This document shows positions 8,845 to 16,669 of a DNA stretch of 64,000 nucleotides, in pieces. Origin of the DNA: Gordonia sp. UBA5067 (GTDB taxonomy: Bacteria; Actinomycetota; Actinomycetes; Mycobacteriales; Mycobacteriaceae); the NCBI RefSeq assembly GCF_002414845.1, contig NZ_DIAX01000045.1, forward strand, positions 13,138 through 77,137, in the 5' to 3' direction. The notes beneath the pieces were generated by a model. That model did no database searches. It had not been told where the DNA came from and saw nothing but the letters and a program-made list of their open reading frames with translations. How positions within the stretch are numbered: the first letter of the stretch is position 1; each line of letters opens with the position of its first letter. Made by a program: the position numbers and the translations under genes.

Positions 8845-9378
8845 TTACGGGATGGTGACGACCTGACCGACGTTGATCAGGTCCGGGTTCGCGATGTTGT
8901 TGAACTTCGCGATCTCCGGGTAACGGTTGCCGTCGCCCAGGAAGCGCTCGGCGATGGCCCACAGGGTGTCGCCCTCGACGACGGTGTAGGTCTGCTTCGG
9001 CGCGGGGGCCGGCTTCTCGTCGGCGACCGGAGCAGCGACCGGGTGGTCGGTCACGGTCTTGGAGCTCCACTCGCCGTTCTCGCCGATGTAGAGGACGACG
9101 TTGCGGTCGTCCTGCAGCACCAGGCGAGCACCGGCGCCGGAGGTCTTGGTCGACCAGACGCCCTCGTCGGAGCCGTTGTACAGGACGAAGTTGCCGTCGT
9201 CCTGGACCGATGCGCGCACGACGCCCTTGCCGTTGGTCTTGGTCGACCAGACGGCGTTGCCGCCGTCGGTGAGAACCAGGTTGCCATCGTCCTGCAGGGT
9301 CAGCGTGTAAGCGCCGTTCGCCGATGTCAACGACTGGCCGGTGCCGAGACGGTCACCCACGTTCAGAGTGTCACTCAT
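8845..9378 (-). CDS. Bulb-type mannose-lectin domain plus LysM domain protein
   Basis: The 177-residue product has an N-terminal B-lectin (monocot mannose-binding type) domain with three beta-repeats, residues about 5-112. The mannose signature QxDxNxVxY is intact in repeats 2 (QDDGNFVLY) and 3 (QDDRNVVLY); repeat 1 ends in Thr (QDDGNLVLT). A short Pro/Ala linker follows, then a LysM domain (YTVVEGDTLWAIAERFLGDGN, about residues 130-177) expected to bind peptidoglycan. No signal peptide or membrane segment is visible although both domains suggest a wall location. Start ATG 9378 is preceded by AAGGTGG. It interrupts the otherwise conserved coaX-lysS interval on the opposite strand and has its own terminator. 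Confidence 0.85.
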   Translation of the reverse strand: MSDTLNVGDRLGTGQSLTSANGAYTLTLQDDGNLVLTDGGNAVWSTKTNGKGVVRASVQDDGNFVLYNGSDEGVWSTKTSGAGARLVLQDDRNVVLYIGENGEWSSKTVTDHPVAAPVADEKPAPAPKQTYTVVEGDTLWAIAERFLGDGNRYPEIAKFNNIANPDLINVGQVVTIP

Positions 9379-9410
9379 CAAAAATCCACCTTCGGTTTTG
9401 GTTGTACTCC

Positions 9411-9421
9411 GTGCAGTGCAC
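9411..9421. promoter_or_regulatory. Short palindrome GTGCAGTGCAC in the lectin gene leader
   Basis: A perfect 11-base palindrome (GTGCA-G-TGCAC) just downstream of the predicted start of transcription of the lectin gene. It may be an operator, but it is short and occurs once. Confidence 0.25.
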
Positions 9422-9433
9422 GATGCCTCGTCC

Positions 9434-9439
9434 ACCCTA
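9434..9439 (-). promoter_or_regulatory. Candidate -10 box (TAGGGT) for the lectin/LysM gene
   Basis: On the minus strand TAGGGT fits TANNNT and would give a leader of about 50 nt ending in the AAGGTGG ribosome binding site of the gene starting at 9378. No clear -35. Confidence 0.35.
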
Positions 9440-9511
9440 GCCACCGGCGTATGCAGGTGGGTGAACCGGTAGTGAAATCAACCGGATTGGGCGCAGTGCT
9501 GCGTGAAAGTG

Positions 9512-9541
9512 TTGAGCCGATGGGTGCACTCGTGGCACACT
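9512..9541 (+). promoter_or_regulatory. Promoter for the cysteine-rich leader ORF and rhodanese gene
   Basis: TTGAGC at 9512-9517 resembles the -35 TTGACA; 18 bases later CACACT at 9536-9541 is a usable -10 (A at position 2, T at position 6). The GTG at 9549 is 7 bases beyond the -10, exactly where transcription should start, so the small ORF would be leaderless. Confidence 0.55.
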
Positions 9542-9548
9542 GGTGGCC

Positions 9549-9584
9549 GTGATCAAGCGTTGTCGAATGTGTTGCCAGGGCTGA
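9549..9584 (+). CDS. Leaderless cysteine-rich leader peptide (11 aa), candidate cysteine attenuator
   Basis: GTG 9549 opens an 11-codon ORF: MIKRCRMCCQG, with cysteines at positions 5, 8 and 9. It sits 7 bp after a -10-like box and 111 bp upstream of a rhodanese-like gene. In mycobacteria, short leaderless ORFs with clustered Cys codons upstream of sulfur genes act as cysteine-responsive attenuators; this has the same architecture. Downstream RNA can form a CAGCAA/TTGCTG hairpin (9595-9610) and a stronger GC hairpin (9651-9675) close to the next gene's ribosome site. The 317-base stretch 9379-9695 otherwise holds only divergent promoter signals. Function is inferred from architecture. Confidence 0.6.
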   Translation: MIKRCRMCCQG

Positions 9585-9594
9585 GCTGCCTCAT

Positions 9595-9610
9595 CAGCAA
9601 GCAATTGCTG
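9595..9610 (+). promoter_or_regulatory. Leader hairpin 1 (CAGCAA/TTGCTG)
   Basis: A 6-bp perfect stem with a 4-nt loop (gcaa) starts 10 nt after the leader ORF stop. Position fits a structure whose folding depends on where the leader ribosome sits. Confidence 0.35.
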
Positions 9611-9650
9611 TGGCGCCGGCCCCGAGTCCGCACCTTCTGACATACCGCAA

Positions 9651-9675
9651 CGCTCGCCCGTCCCGGGCTTGAGCG
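9651..9675 (+). promoter_or_regulatory. Leader hairpin 2 (GC-rich, upstream of the rhodanese ribosome site)
   Basis: CGCTC-GCCCG pairs with CGGGC-(tt)-GAGCG around a 3-nt loop: a 10-bp stem with a 2-base bulge. It ends 7 nt before the GGAAAG ribosome site of the gene at 9696, so it could act as attenuator or affect initiation. Confidence 0.4.
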
Positions 9676-9695
9676 ATCACCCGGAAAGATCTCTG

Positions 9696-10121
9696 ATGAC
9701 CATCACCACCCTGCCCGTCGCACCCATCGAGGCCCCCGCGTCCGGCGACCGTTTCTCTGTGCCCGCCCACCATTTCCGCGTCGCGGTGGAGGCGGGCCTG
9801 CGTGCCGTCGACATCCGGACCCAAGACCGGCGCAGCGCCGGCGGGGCCATCCACGGCGCGCTGGCGCTCGACCCGCACGACGCCCTGGAGCGACTAACCC
9901 CGGGGACGGGGGATTCGCTGCGCACCGCGTCGGCCGATGCGCGGTGGCTGCTCATCTCCGATGACGGCGATGATGCCGAATGGCTGGCCTGGCACCTGCG
10001 GGCGCGCGGTGTCACCGGTGCTGCCTTCCTAGCCGGCGGTCACGATGCGCTGCGCCGCCATCGGCTCAACGGCGATCTGGCCGCGGGGGAGCTGGCGATG
10101 ATCTCCGATCACCCGCAATAG
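9696..10121 (+). CDS. Rhodanese-like protein lacking the catalytic cysteine
   Basis: A single rhodanese-like domain of 141 residues. AVDIRTQDRRSAGGAIHGALAL near residue 42 matches the typical entry strand and CH2A-like loop (G-x-I-x-G-A), and WLLISDDGDDAEWLAWHLRARGV matches the active-site strand, loop and helix. At the nucleophile position the usual Cys is Ser (ISDDG), so sulfurtransferase chemistry is not expected; it may bind rather than transfer sulfur or be degenerate. ATG 9696 follows GGAAAG at 9683-9688; a TTG at 9669 is unlikely. It lies behind a cysteine-rich leader ORF, which suggests the gene is still regulated by cysteine supply. Followed by lysS from its own promoter. Confidence 0.7.
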   Translation: MTITTLPVAPIEAPASGDRFSVPAHHFRVAVEAGLRAVDIRTQDRRSAGGAIHGALALDPHDALERLTPGTGDSLRTASADARWLLISDDGDDAEWLAWHLRARGVTGAAFLAGGHDALRRHRLNGDLAAGELAMISDHPQ

Positions 10122-10161
10122 CGCCGGTGTGCCCGAGAATCCGCCGAGCGTGCCCAGCGGA

Positions 10162-10167
10162 TACAGT
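10162..10167 (+). promoter_or_regulatory. -10 box (TACAGT) for leaderless lysS
   Basis: TACAGT fits TANNNT and is 8 bases before the lysS GTG at 10176, where transcription should begin. No Shine-Dalgarno sequence precedes the GTG, in line with a leaderless transcript. Confidence 0.6.
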
Positions 10168-10175
10168 TGTGACCC

Positions 10176-11735
10176 GTGAGTGACGCCAAGGAGCCGGCTG
10201 GGAGCGGGCGGTCCGAATTGACTGACGATCTGCCCGAGCAGCTGCGTATTCGCCGTGAGAAGCGGGCGCGGATCCTGTCAGAGGGGCGTGACCCGTACCC
10301 GGTTGCGGTGGCGCGCACCCACCCGCTGGCTCAGATCCGTGCGGAGTATGGACACCTCGAAGCGGGCGCGGAGACCGGGGTGGAAGCCGGGGTCGCCGGC
10401 CGTGTCATTTTCGTCCGAAACAAGGGAAAGCTCTGCTTTGCCACCCTGCAAGACGGCGACGGCACGCAACTCCAGGTGATGATCAGCTTCAACGGGGTGG
10501 GCGAGGAGGCCCTCGCGCGGTGGAAGGCCGATGTCGACCTGGGTGACATCGTGTTCGTGCACGGCCAGATCATCTCGTCGCGGACCGGTGAGCTCTCGGT
10601 GCTGGCTGACTCGTGGAGCCTCGCGTCGAAGTCGCTGCGTCCGCTGCCGGTGGCCCACAAGGACCTCAGCGAGGAGACGCGGGTGCGACAGCGCTACGTG
10701 GACCTCATCGTTCGCCCCGAGGCCCGGGCGACCGCGCGGATGCGCATCGCGGTGCTGACCGAGCTGCGCGCCTTTCTAGCCGAACGCGACTTCCTCGAGG
10801 TCGAGACGCCGATGCTGCAGACCCTGCACGGCGGTGCCGCGGCCCGGCCATTCGTCACCCACTCGAACGCCTTCGATATGAACTTGTACCTGCGCATCGC
10901 GCCGGAGCTGTTCCTCAAGCGCTGCGTCGTCGGCGGCATCGACCGCGTCTTCGAGGTCAATCGCAACTTCCGCAATGAGGGCGCCGACTCCACCCACAGT
11001 CCCGAGTTCGCGATGCTCGAGACCTACCAGGCCTACGGCACCTACGACGACGCCGCCGAACTCATCCGCGGCCTTGTGCAGACCGTGGCACAGCGCGCGG
11101 TGGGCACGCTCACGCCCGCGATGCCCGACGGAAGTGTCTACGACTTGTCTGGCGAATGGATGTCGGTCTCGATGTACCCGTCGCTCTCGGAGGCGCTCGG
11201 TCGCGAGATCGTCCCACAATCGGAGATCGATGGGGTTGCGCAGGGCACCAGCGTCGACCAACTACTCATGATTGCCGACGAAGTGGGTCTGGAGGTCCCG
11301 CCAGACAAGGGTTACGGCCACGGCAAGCTCGTCGAGGAATTGTGGGAGCAGCTCGTCGGCGCGAAACTCGACCAGCCGGTTTTCGTCCGCGACTTCCCGG
11401 TCGAGACGTCGCCGCTCGTGCGGGCACATCGAACCATTCCCGGTGTGGTCGAGAAGTGGGACCTCTACGTGCGCGGTTTTGAGCTGGCCACCGGGTACTC
11501 CGAACTGGTCGACCCAATCATCCAGCGTGAACGCTTCGTCGATCAGGCCCGATTGGCGGCCGCGGGCGACGACGAGGCGATGATCCTCGACGAGGAGTTT
11601 CTCGCTGCGATGGAGTACGGCATGCCGCCGACGGCGGGCACCGGGATGGGGATCGACCGCCTGTTGATGGCGCTCACCGGATTGGGGATCCGTGAGACCG
11701 TGCTCTTCCCGCTGGTCAAACCGCGGGCCGACTAA
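10176..11735 (+). CDS. lysS: Lysyl-tRNA synthetase (class II)
   Basis: Charges tRNA-Lys; 519 residues. N-terminal OB-fold anticodon-binding domain ([22 protein letters not shown], about residues 70-160) then class II catalytic core: motif 1 ([18 protein letters not shown]), the [26 protein letters not shown] strand with motif 2 ([18 protein letters not shown]), and motif 3 ([15 protein letters not shown]) near the C-terminus. GTG 10176 appears leaderless behind TACAGT. Its stop codon overlaps the stop of the convergent kinase gene (11732-11735). In M. tuberculosis lysS is followed by lsr2 and clpC1; here that synteny is broken. Confidence 0.97.
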   Translation: MSDAKEPAGSGRSELTDDLPEQLRIRREKRARILSEGRDPYPVAVARTHPLAQIRAEYGHLEAGAETGVEAGVAGRVIFVRNKGKLCFATLQDGDGTQLQVMISFNGVGEEALARWKADVDLGDIVFVHGQIISSRTGELSVLADSWSLASKSLRPLPVAHKDLSEETRVRQRYVDLIVRPEARATARMRIAVLTELRAFLAERDFLEVETPMLQTLHGGAAARPFVTHSNAFDMNLYLRIAPELFLKRCVVGGIDRVFEVNRNFRNEGADSTHSPEFAMLETYQAYGTYDDAAELIRGLVQTVAQRAVGTLTPAMPDGSVYDLSGEWMSVSMYPSLSEALGREIVPQSEIDGVAQGTSVDQLLMIADEVGLEVPPDKGYGHGKLVEELWEQLVGAKLDQPVFVRDFPVETSPLVRAHRTIPGVVEKWDLYVRGFELATGYSELVDPIIQRERFVDQARLAAAGDDEAMILDEEFLAAMEYGMPPTAGTGMGIDRLLMALTGLGIRETVLFPLVKPRAD

Positions 11736-13225
11736 CCGCGCAGCGCACGCGTCACGGCCGCGACGGTGTGCCCGTCGGATAACAGGCACGTCCAGCCGGC
11801 GGCAGGAGGCTCCACCGAGTTGGTTTGGGCGCGTGCGACGGCGGCCGTGGCATCGGAGGCATCTGGGCCCCGGCCCTCGATACGGGTGATGCGCTGTCCT
11901 TCGGGCAGCTCCAGCCAGATGCCGGCGAACTCGCAGCCGGCCCGCGACGCGGTGGCTATGATTCCCTCGCGCTCGGCGTTCTGGCCGAACACCGCATCGG
12001 CGATGACGCTCATGCCGCCGGACAGATCGGCGGCGGCGAGTCGACCCAGTTCGGCGTAGACCTGTGAACCCCGCTCCGGGGTGTATCCCGACGACGGTAG
12101 CCCGGTGAGTGCCGGCACCCCGGCCAGCCGTTTTCGCAGCACGTCGGATCGGAGGACGCGCGCCCCCGGTGCCGCACCGATGTCGCCGCTGATCGCCCGG
12201 GCCAGCGTCGACTTCCCGGTGCCCGACGCGCCGCCGACCGCAATGAGGCGGGCCGGCGTCGGCTCGAGCACCGACCGGGCGAGGGCCAGATAATCGCGGG
12301 ACTCCTCGGCATCGCCGGCGGCGGCACGGACGTGGGCACGCACCGTCGCACGGACCGCAACCATCGTCGGGAGCAGGACAAAACCGGACTCGTCGTCGGG
12401 GGCGGCGTCCAGGTAGGCGTTGACGAGAAGGTTCGCCTCGTGTCGTAGCCCGCGGGCCCACAGGTCCATGAGCGTGAACGCCAGGTCGTAGAGAACGTCG
12501 GCGATGGCGTATTCCGGATCGAATTCGAGGCAGTCGAACGGGACCGGTATGCCGTCGAGGACGGCGATATTGTCCAGGTGTAGATCGCCGTGACCGTGGC
12601 GGACCCGACCGCCCGCCGCCCGATCGTCGAGCAAAGCCGACTGGGCCCCGATCTGCGCGGTGAGCTGATCGGTGACGGTGTCGGCGAGCGCGGGGTCCAG
12701 GATCGCCGGATAGCGCGCCATGCTGGCCCGGTTGCCGACAACTACGTCGAGCAGGCGGCGCGCACCGTGGGTGTCCCCGGAGATCTCGGCACCGTGATGC
12801 AGGGCAGCGATCCGTTCGGCCAGCGCGGTCAGGAGAGCGTCGTCGAGCAGCCCGTCGTCGGCGTACCGGGCCAGCAGCGCGTCATCGGGGAACCGGGTCA
12901 TCTCCAGCACCCAGTCGACCGGCTCGCCGGCACCATCGAGAGAAACCCCACCGCCGTCGTCGCGGGTGATGGCGTGCACGCCGCGGTAGAGCTGCGGTGC
13001 GGTCCGGCGGTTGAGCCGTAGCTCCTCCCGCAGGGTGTCGCGACGCCGTTCGGCGGTGGAGAAGTCCAGGTACCGGTAGGCCACCGGGCGCTTGAGCTTC
13101 CAGGCCCGGTCGCCGTCGAGGATGATCACCGCCCCGTGCGTGACGATGCGGGTGGCGTCGGGGCTGATGGCGCCGGTGCGGGCGAGTAGCTCGACCAGGG
13201 GGGCGTCCGGATCGTCGCGGGCCAT
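11732..13225 (-). CDS. Fusion of aminoglycoside-phosphotransferase-like and AAA (nucleoside kinase-like) domains
   Basis: A 497-residue two-domain protein. The N-terminal half (residues 1-320) is an APH-like kinase with the catalytic loop HGDLHLDN at about 212-219 and a [20 protein letters not shown] segment resembling the DFG-like region. The C-terminal half begins with Walker [11 protein letters not shown] at residues 331-340 and matches P-loop gluconate/adenylate-kinase-like ATPases (COG0645). This fusion is widespread in actinobacteria and its substrate is not established; aminoglycoside resistance should not be assumed. ATG 13225 is the first sensible start; upstream in-frame sequence runs antisense through the next gene. 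Divergent from the small membrane protein gene at 13304. Confidence 0.8.
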   Translation of the reverse strand: MARDDPDAPLVELLARTGAISPDATRIVTHGAVIILDGDRAWKLKRPVAYRYLDFSTAERRRDTLREELRLNRRTAPQLYRGVHAITRDDGGGVSLDGAGEPVDWVLEMTRFPDDALLARYADDGLLDDALLTALAERIAALHHGAEISGDTHGARRLLDVVVGNRASMARYPAILDPALADTVTDQLTAQIGAQSALLDDRAAGGRVRHGHGDLHLDNIAVLDGIPVPFDCLEFDPEYAIADVLYDLAFTLMDLWARGLRHEANLLVNAYLDAAPDDESGFVLLPTMVAVRATVRAHVRAAAGDAEESRDYLALARSVLEPTPARLIAVGGASGTGKSTLARAISGDIGAAPGARVLRSDVLRKRLAGVPALTGLPSSGYTPERGSQVYAELGRLAAADLSGGMSVIADAVFGQNAEREGIIATASRAGCEFAGIWLELPEGQRITRIEGRGPDASDATAAVARAQTNSVEPPAAGWTCLLSDGHTVAAVTRALRG

Positions 13226-13291
13226 GGCAGCGAGCCTATGGTCCCTACGCAACTGTGGCCAACAGCACCCCGTACCCGCTGCTCCTAGGCC

Positions 13292-13297
13292 TAAGCT
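13292..13297 (+). promoter_or_regulatory. -10 box (TAAGCT) for the leaderless DUF5313-like gene
   Basis: TAAGCT fits TANNNT and ends 6 bases before GTG 13304. It overlaps no other gene and lies in the 78-bp divergent gap. Confidence 0.5.
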
Positions 13298-13303
13298 GAA
13301 GGG

Positions 13304-13714
13304 GTGAGCAACAAGTATCCGCGGCCGGGTATCGGGGAGTTCATCCCGTATGCGTACGGTCGGCGCACGTACGGCAAGCGTCCGCTGCCGGCGAAGTATC
13401 AGGACTGGGTGCGCGAAGACAACGCCGGTCCGGGGGCAACTCGCCGGGTGGTGATTCGGTTCATGGCGCCGGTCCTGCTGCTGCTGCTGCCGATCGGGTT
13501 CGCCGCCTACCCCAGCGTGGGTATCGGCACCGCGATCATCATTACGATGCCGATCTTCCTCGGTGCCCTCTACTTCACCTTCGTCTTCGACAAGTCCTAT
13601 CGTCGCGCAACGCTTCAGCGAAACGGGCTCGATCCGGCGCTGGCCGACGAGGCGGTCCGGATGAAGCACGAGGCCGAGTACGAGGACTACGAACGCCGCC
13701 ACGGCCGAGCCTGA
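13304..13714 (+). CDS. Small membrane protein (DUF5313-like)
   Basis: A 136-residue protein with a conserved-looking N-terminus (YPRPGIGEFIPYAYGRRTYGKRPLPAKYQDWVR...), two adjacent transmembrane helices at about residues 48-66 and 70-90, and a charged C-terminal helix (RMKHEAEYEDYERRHGRA). It resembles the DUF5313 family of mycobacteria and relatives; function unknown. Start GTG 13304 appears leaderless. Convergent with fadD3, 39 bp apart. Confidence 0.7.
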   Translation: MSNKYPRPGIGEFIPYAYGRRTYGKRPLPAKYQDWVREDNAGPGATRRVVIRFMAPVLLLLLPIGFAAYPSVGIGTAIIITMPIFLGALYFTFVFDKSYRRATLQRNGLDPALADEAVRMKHEAEYEDYERRHGRA

Positions 13715-13753
13715 CGGCTGGCCGATGCCGGTGGCGCAACGTCGGGGTGCGCG

Positions 13754-15328
13754 CTAGCCGAGTTCGCGTTTGAGGATCTTGCCGGACGCGTTGCGGGGGA
13801 ACTCGTCGATGACGATGACCGACCGCGGCACCTTGAAGTTCGCGAGGTAGTTGCGCGCGTGGGCGAGCAACGCATCGGGATCGATGTGTGCGCCCGGTCT
13901 GGCTGTGACAAACGCGCGACCCACCTCACCGAGCCGGTCGTCGGGCACGCCGACGACGGCGACCTCGGCGACCCCGGTCAGGCGGGCGAGGACCTGCTCG
14001 ACCTCGGCCGGGTAGACGTTGAAACCACCGCAGATGTACATGTCCTTGAGTCGGTCGGTGATCCGCAGGTTGCCGTTCGCGTCGATTGTTCCGACGTCGC
14101 CGGTGTGCAACCAGCCGTCGTCGTCGATCGTCTTCGCGGTGGCCGCCGGGTCGTTGAGATAGCCGCGCATCACCATCGCGCCGCGGGCGAGGACCTCACC
14201 GGCGCCGTACTCGTCGGGGTTTCCGAGCTTGATCGCCATGCCGGGGTATGGGCGCCCGCAGGTCGTTGCGACGGTGACCGCGTCGTCGTCGCCGGTGCAG
14301 GTGGTGATAAATCCACTGGTCTCGGTCTGACCGTAGGCGGTCAGCACGGTGTCAACACCGAGGTCGGACTGCAGGCGCTCGATGAGGACCACGGGAACGA
14401 CGGTGGCACCGGTGACGACCAGGCGCAGTGACGACAGGTCGTAGCCGGACCGCTGCGGACTGTCGAGAATGGTCTGGAAGACCGTGGGCGCGCCGGGGAA
14501 GACGGTGATCCGGTGCTCGGCGATCATCTGCATTGCCGTGTCGGGAGTGAAGACCGCCAGCGGCACCATGGTCACGCCGAACAGGATGCTCGGCAGGATC
14601 CCGGCCTTGTAGCCGAAGGTGTGGAAGTAGGGGTTCGCCTGGAGGTAGCGGTCGTTCGGGTTCAGTTGGCCGTTGGCTCCCCAGGCGTGCGCGCCCGCCA
14701 GGGTCTGGCGGTGCTCGGCCAGCACGCCCTTGGGGGCGCCGGTCGTCCCGGAGGTGAAGAGGATGTCAGCGATGTCGGTCGGTTTGACCGCGGCGGCCGC
14801 AGCGTCGGCCGCCCCCAGTTCGGTGCCGCTGGTCAGAAACTCGGCCCAGGGGATCGCCGGGGTGGGCATCGTGCCCGACCCGTCCAGACCGATGCCGATG
14901 ACGGTGCGGCCGGCCCTGACCGGATGGCCCAACAAGTCGGCGAGCCGATTGGTGCCGACGAAGTCGTCGACGGTGACGACGACCCGCGCATCGGCGCGAT
15001 CGATGATCTCGGCGGCCTCGCTGATCGTGTAGCGGGTGTTGAGGGGGACCAGTGCGGCTCCGGCGTAGTGGGTTCCCAGTGCGGCGATCGGCCAGTGGTA
15101 GCTGTTGGGCGCCCATATCGCCACCCGGTCGCCGGGTTCGATGCCGGCGGCGATGAGTGCCGCGGCAAAGACGCGGACCTCGCCGAGTAGTTGGCGCCAG
15201 GTGAGGGTGATCGGCTCGGTGCGATCGAGCGCTGCGTCCCACTGTCCGTCAATGACTGCGGTCCGGTCCGGCCAGGTCGCAGCGGTGCGTTGGAGAGCTT
15301 GCGGGGTGGTTGGGGCGGGCGCATCCAT
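13754..15328 (-). CDS. fadD3: HIP-CoA synthetase (acyl-CoA ligase)
   Basis: Adenylate-forming ligase of 524 residues. Motifs: LFTSGTTGAPKGVL near residue 190 (ATP loop), AYGQTETSG, GWLHTGDVG, DRLKDMYICGGFNVYPAEVE, and the C-terminal catalytic Lys in NASGKILKREL. FadD3 activates 3aalpha-H-4alpha(3'-propanoate)-7abeta-methylhexahydro-1,5-indanedione (HIP), the C/D ring remnant of cholesterol. Identity is supported by the divergent fadE30 and by the shared KstR2-like operator at 15340. ATG 15328 lies 6 bases after a TAGGTT -10 box on the same strand, so the message is leaderless. Confidence 0.9.
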   Translation of the reverse strand: MDAPAPTTPQALQRTAATWPDRTAVIDGQWDAALDRTEPITLTWRQLLGEVRVFAAALIAAGIEPGDRVAIWAPNSYHWPIAALGTHYAGAALVPLNTRYTISEAAEIIDRADARVVVTVDDFVGTNRLADLLGHPVRAGRTVIGIGLDGSGTMPTPAIPWAEFLTSGTELGAADAAAAAVKPTDIADILFTSGTTGAPKGVLAEHRQTLAGAHAWGANGQLNPNDRYLQANPYFHTFGYKAGILPSILFGVTMVPLAVFTPDTAMQMIAEHRITVFPGAPTVFQTILDSPQRSGYDLSSLRLVVTGATVVPVVLIERLQSDLGVDTVLTAYGQTETSGFITTCTGDDDAVTVATTCGRPYPGMAIKLGNPDEYGAGEVLARGAMVMRGYLNDPAATAKTIDDDGWLHTGDVGTIDANGNLRITDRLKDMYICGGFNVYPAEVEQVLARLTGVAEVAVVGVPDDRLGEVGRAFVTARPGAHIDPDALLAHARNYLANFKVPRSVIVIDEFPRNASGKILKRELG

Positions 15329-15334
15329 AACAGA

Positions 15335-15363
15335 AACCTAGCAAATGCTTGGTAGGTTAAGCT
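15335..15363. promoter_or_regulatory. KstR2-like operator between divergent fadD3 and fadE30 promoters
   Basis: AGCAAATGCTTGGT at 15340-15353 matches the published KstR2 consensus AnCAAGnnCTTGnT at all fixed positions but one (A for G at position 6). It is flanked by inverted -10 boxes: aaccta at 15335-15340 (TAGGTT on the minus strand, 6 bases before the fadD3 ATG) and TAAGCT at 15358-15363 (7 bases before the fadE30 ATG at 15371). A repressor here would block both leaderless promoters. Confidence 0.8.
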
Positions 15364-15370
15364 AGGGGTC

Positions 15371-16669
15371 ATGACGTCGATCAATCTGGCCGACCGCGCC
15401 GTCGACCTCGGCGAATGGGCCAGCACCGTCCCCGAGGCCGATGAGGTGTTCGCGCGAGCGGTACGCACGTGGCTCGACGAGAATCTGGTGGGCGACTTCG
15501 CGGATCTGCGCGGCCGCGGCGGCCCCGGCAGCGAACACGAGTTCTTCGAGCAGCGCCTGGCCTGGGACCGCCGCCTCGCGCAGGCGGGCTGGACGTGTCT
15601 GGGCTGGCCGTCGCGTTATGGCGGCCGCGGCGCGACCATGGGTCAGCGCATCATCTTCCACCGCGAATACGCGCGGGCCAACGCACCTGCGCGGGTCAAC
15701 CATCTGGGTGAGGAACTGCTCGGCCCGACGCTCATCGAGTTCGGCACCGAGGAACAGAAGGATCGCTTCCTGCCCGGCATCGTCAACGTCACCGAACTGT
15801 GGGCGCAGGGCTACTCAGAGCCGGGCGCCGGCTCTGACCTCGCCGGGGTGTCGACCACTGCACGACTCGACGACGGCGCCTGGGTCATCAACGGGCAGAA
15901 GATCTGGACATCGCTGGCCCACCACTCCCAATGGATATTCGTCCTCGCACGATCCGAGCCCGGGTCCGGGCGCCACGCCGGGCTGTCGTTCCTGCTGGTG
16001 CCGCTCGATCAGCCGGGCATCACGATCCGGCCGATCCAGCAGCTCACGGGTACCTCGGAGTTCAACGAGGTCTTCTTCGACGACGCCGTCGCCGACGCCG
16101 ACCAGATTGTCGGCGAGCCCGGGCAGGGCTGGGCGGTGGCGATGGGGCTGTTGCAGTTCGAGCGCGGGGTGTCCACCCTCGGCCAGCAGGTCGGATTCGC
16201 GCGCGAGCTCGACCACCTGATCGCCGTCGCGACGACAAACGGGTCGATCGACAAGCCGGCGATCGCCACCGCGCTCAAACGCGCGCGTATCGAGCTCACC
16301 GTCATGCGCGCCCACGCCGGGCGAACCCTCGGCGCAACACTCGACGGTATCGGCGTCGTCCGCACGACCCACGGGTTCGACACGAGCGCCGGTGACGCTT
16401 CGGTCGCCAAACTGCTCTGGGCCAACTGGCATCGACGTCTGGGCGAGTTGGCGATGCAGGTCGTGGGCGCGCAGTCTCTCGTCGGACCGTCCGCCACGTC
16501 GGAGGGGCGGCCCAATGACGTCGCCGACCCCGAGCACGTCGAACTCGACGAGTGGCAACGACTCTTCTTGTTCACCCGCGCCGACACGCTCTATGGCGGG
16601 TCCAACGAGGTGCAGCGCAACATCATCGCCGAGCGTGTGCTCGGCCTACCCCGAGAGGCCCGTGCATGA
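15371..16669 (+). CDS. fadE30: Acyl-CoA dehydrogenase of HIP catabolism
   Basis: FAD-dependent dehydrogenase, 432 residues, homologous to Rv3560c. Visible: GWPSRYGGRG near residue 80, YSEPGAGSDLAGV near 150 (FAD/substrate loop), NGQKIWTS, the middle beta-domain ending LTGTSEFNEVFFDDAVAD, and GSNEVQRNIIAERVLGLPRE at the C-terminus. FadE30 acts on HIP-CoA or its 5-hydroxy form in the first beta-oxidation cycle of the C/D rings. First gene of fadE30-ipdF-fadA6, directed by the operator at 15340. Its stop overlaps the next ATG (ATGA). Confidence 0.9.
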   Translation: MTSINLADRAVDLGEWASTVPEADEVFARAVRTWLDENLVGDFADLRGRGGPGSEHEFFEQRLAWDRRLAQAGWTCLGWPSRYGGRGATMGQRIIFHREYARANAPARVNHLGEELLGPTLIEFGTEEQKDRFLPGIVNVTELWAQGYSEPGAGSDLAGVSTTARLDDGAWVINGQKIWTSLAHHSQWIFVLARSEPGSGRHAGLSFLLVPLDQPGITIRPIQQLTGTSEFNEVFFDDAVADADQIVGEPGQGWAVAMGLLQFERGVSTLGQQVGFARELDHLIAVATTNGSIDKPAIATALKRARIELTVMRAHAGRTLGATLDGIGVVRTTHGFDTSAGDASVAKLLWANWHRRLGELAMQVVGAQSLVGPSATSEGRPNDVADPEHVELDEWQRLFLFTRADTLYGGSNEVQRNIIAERVLGLPREARA

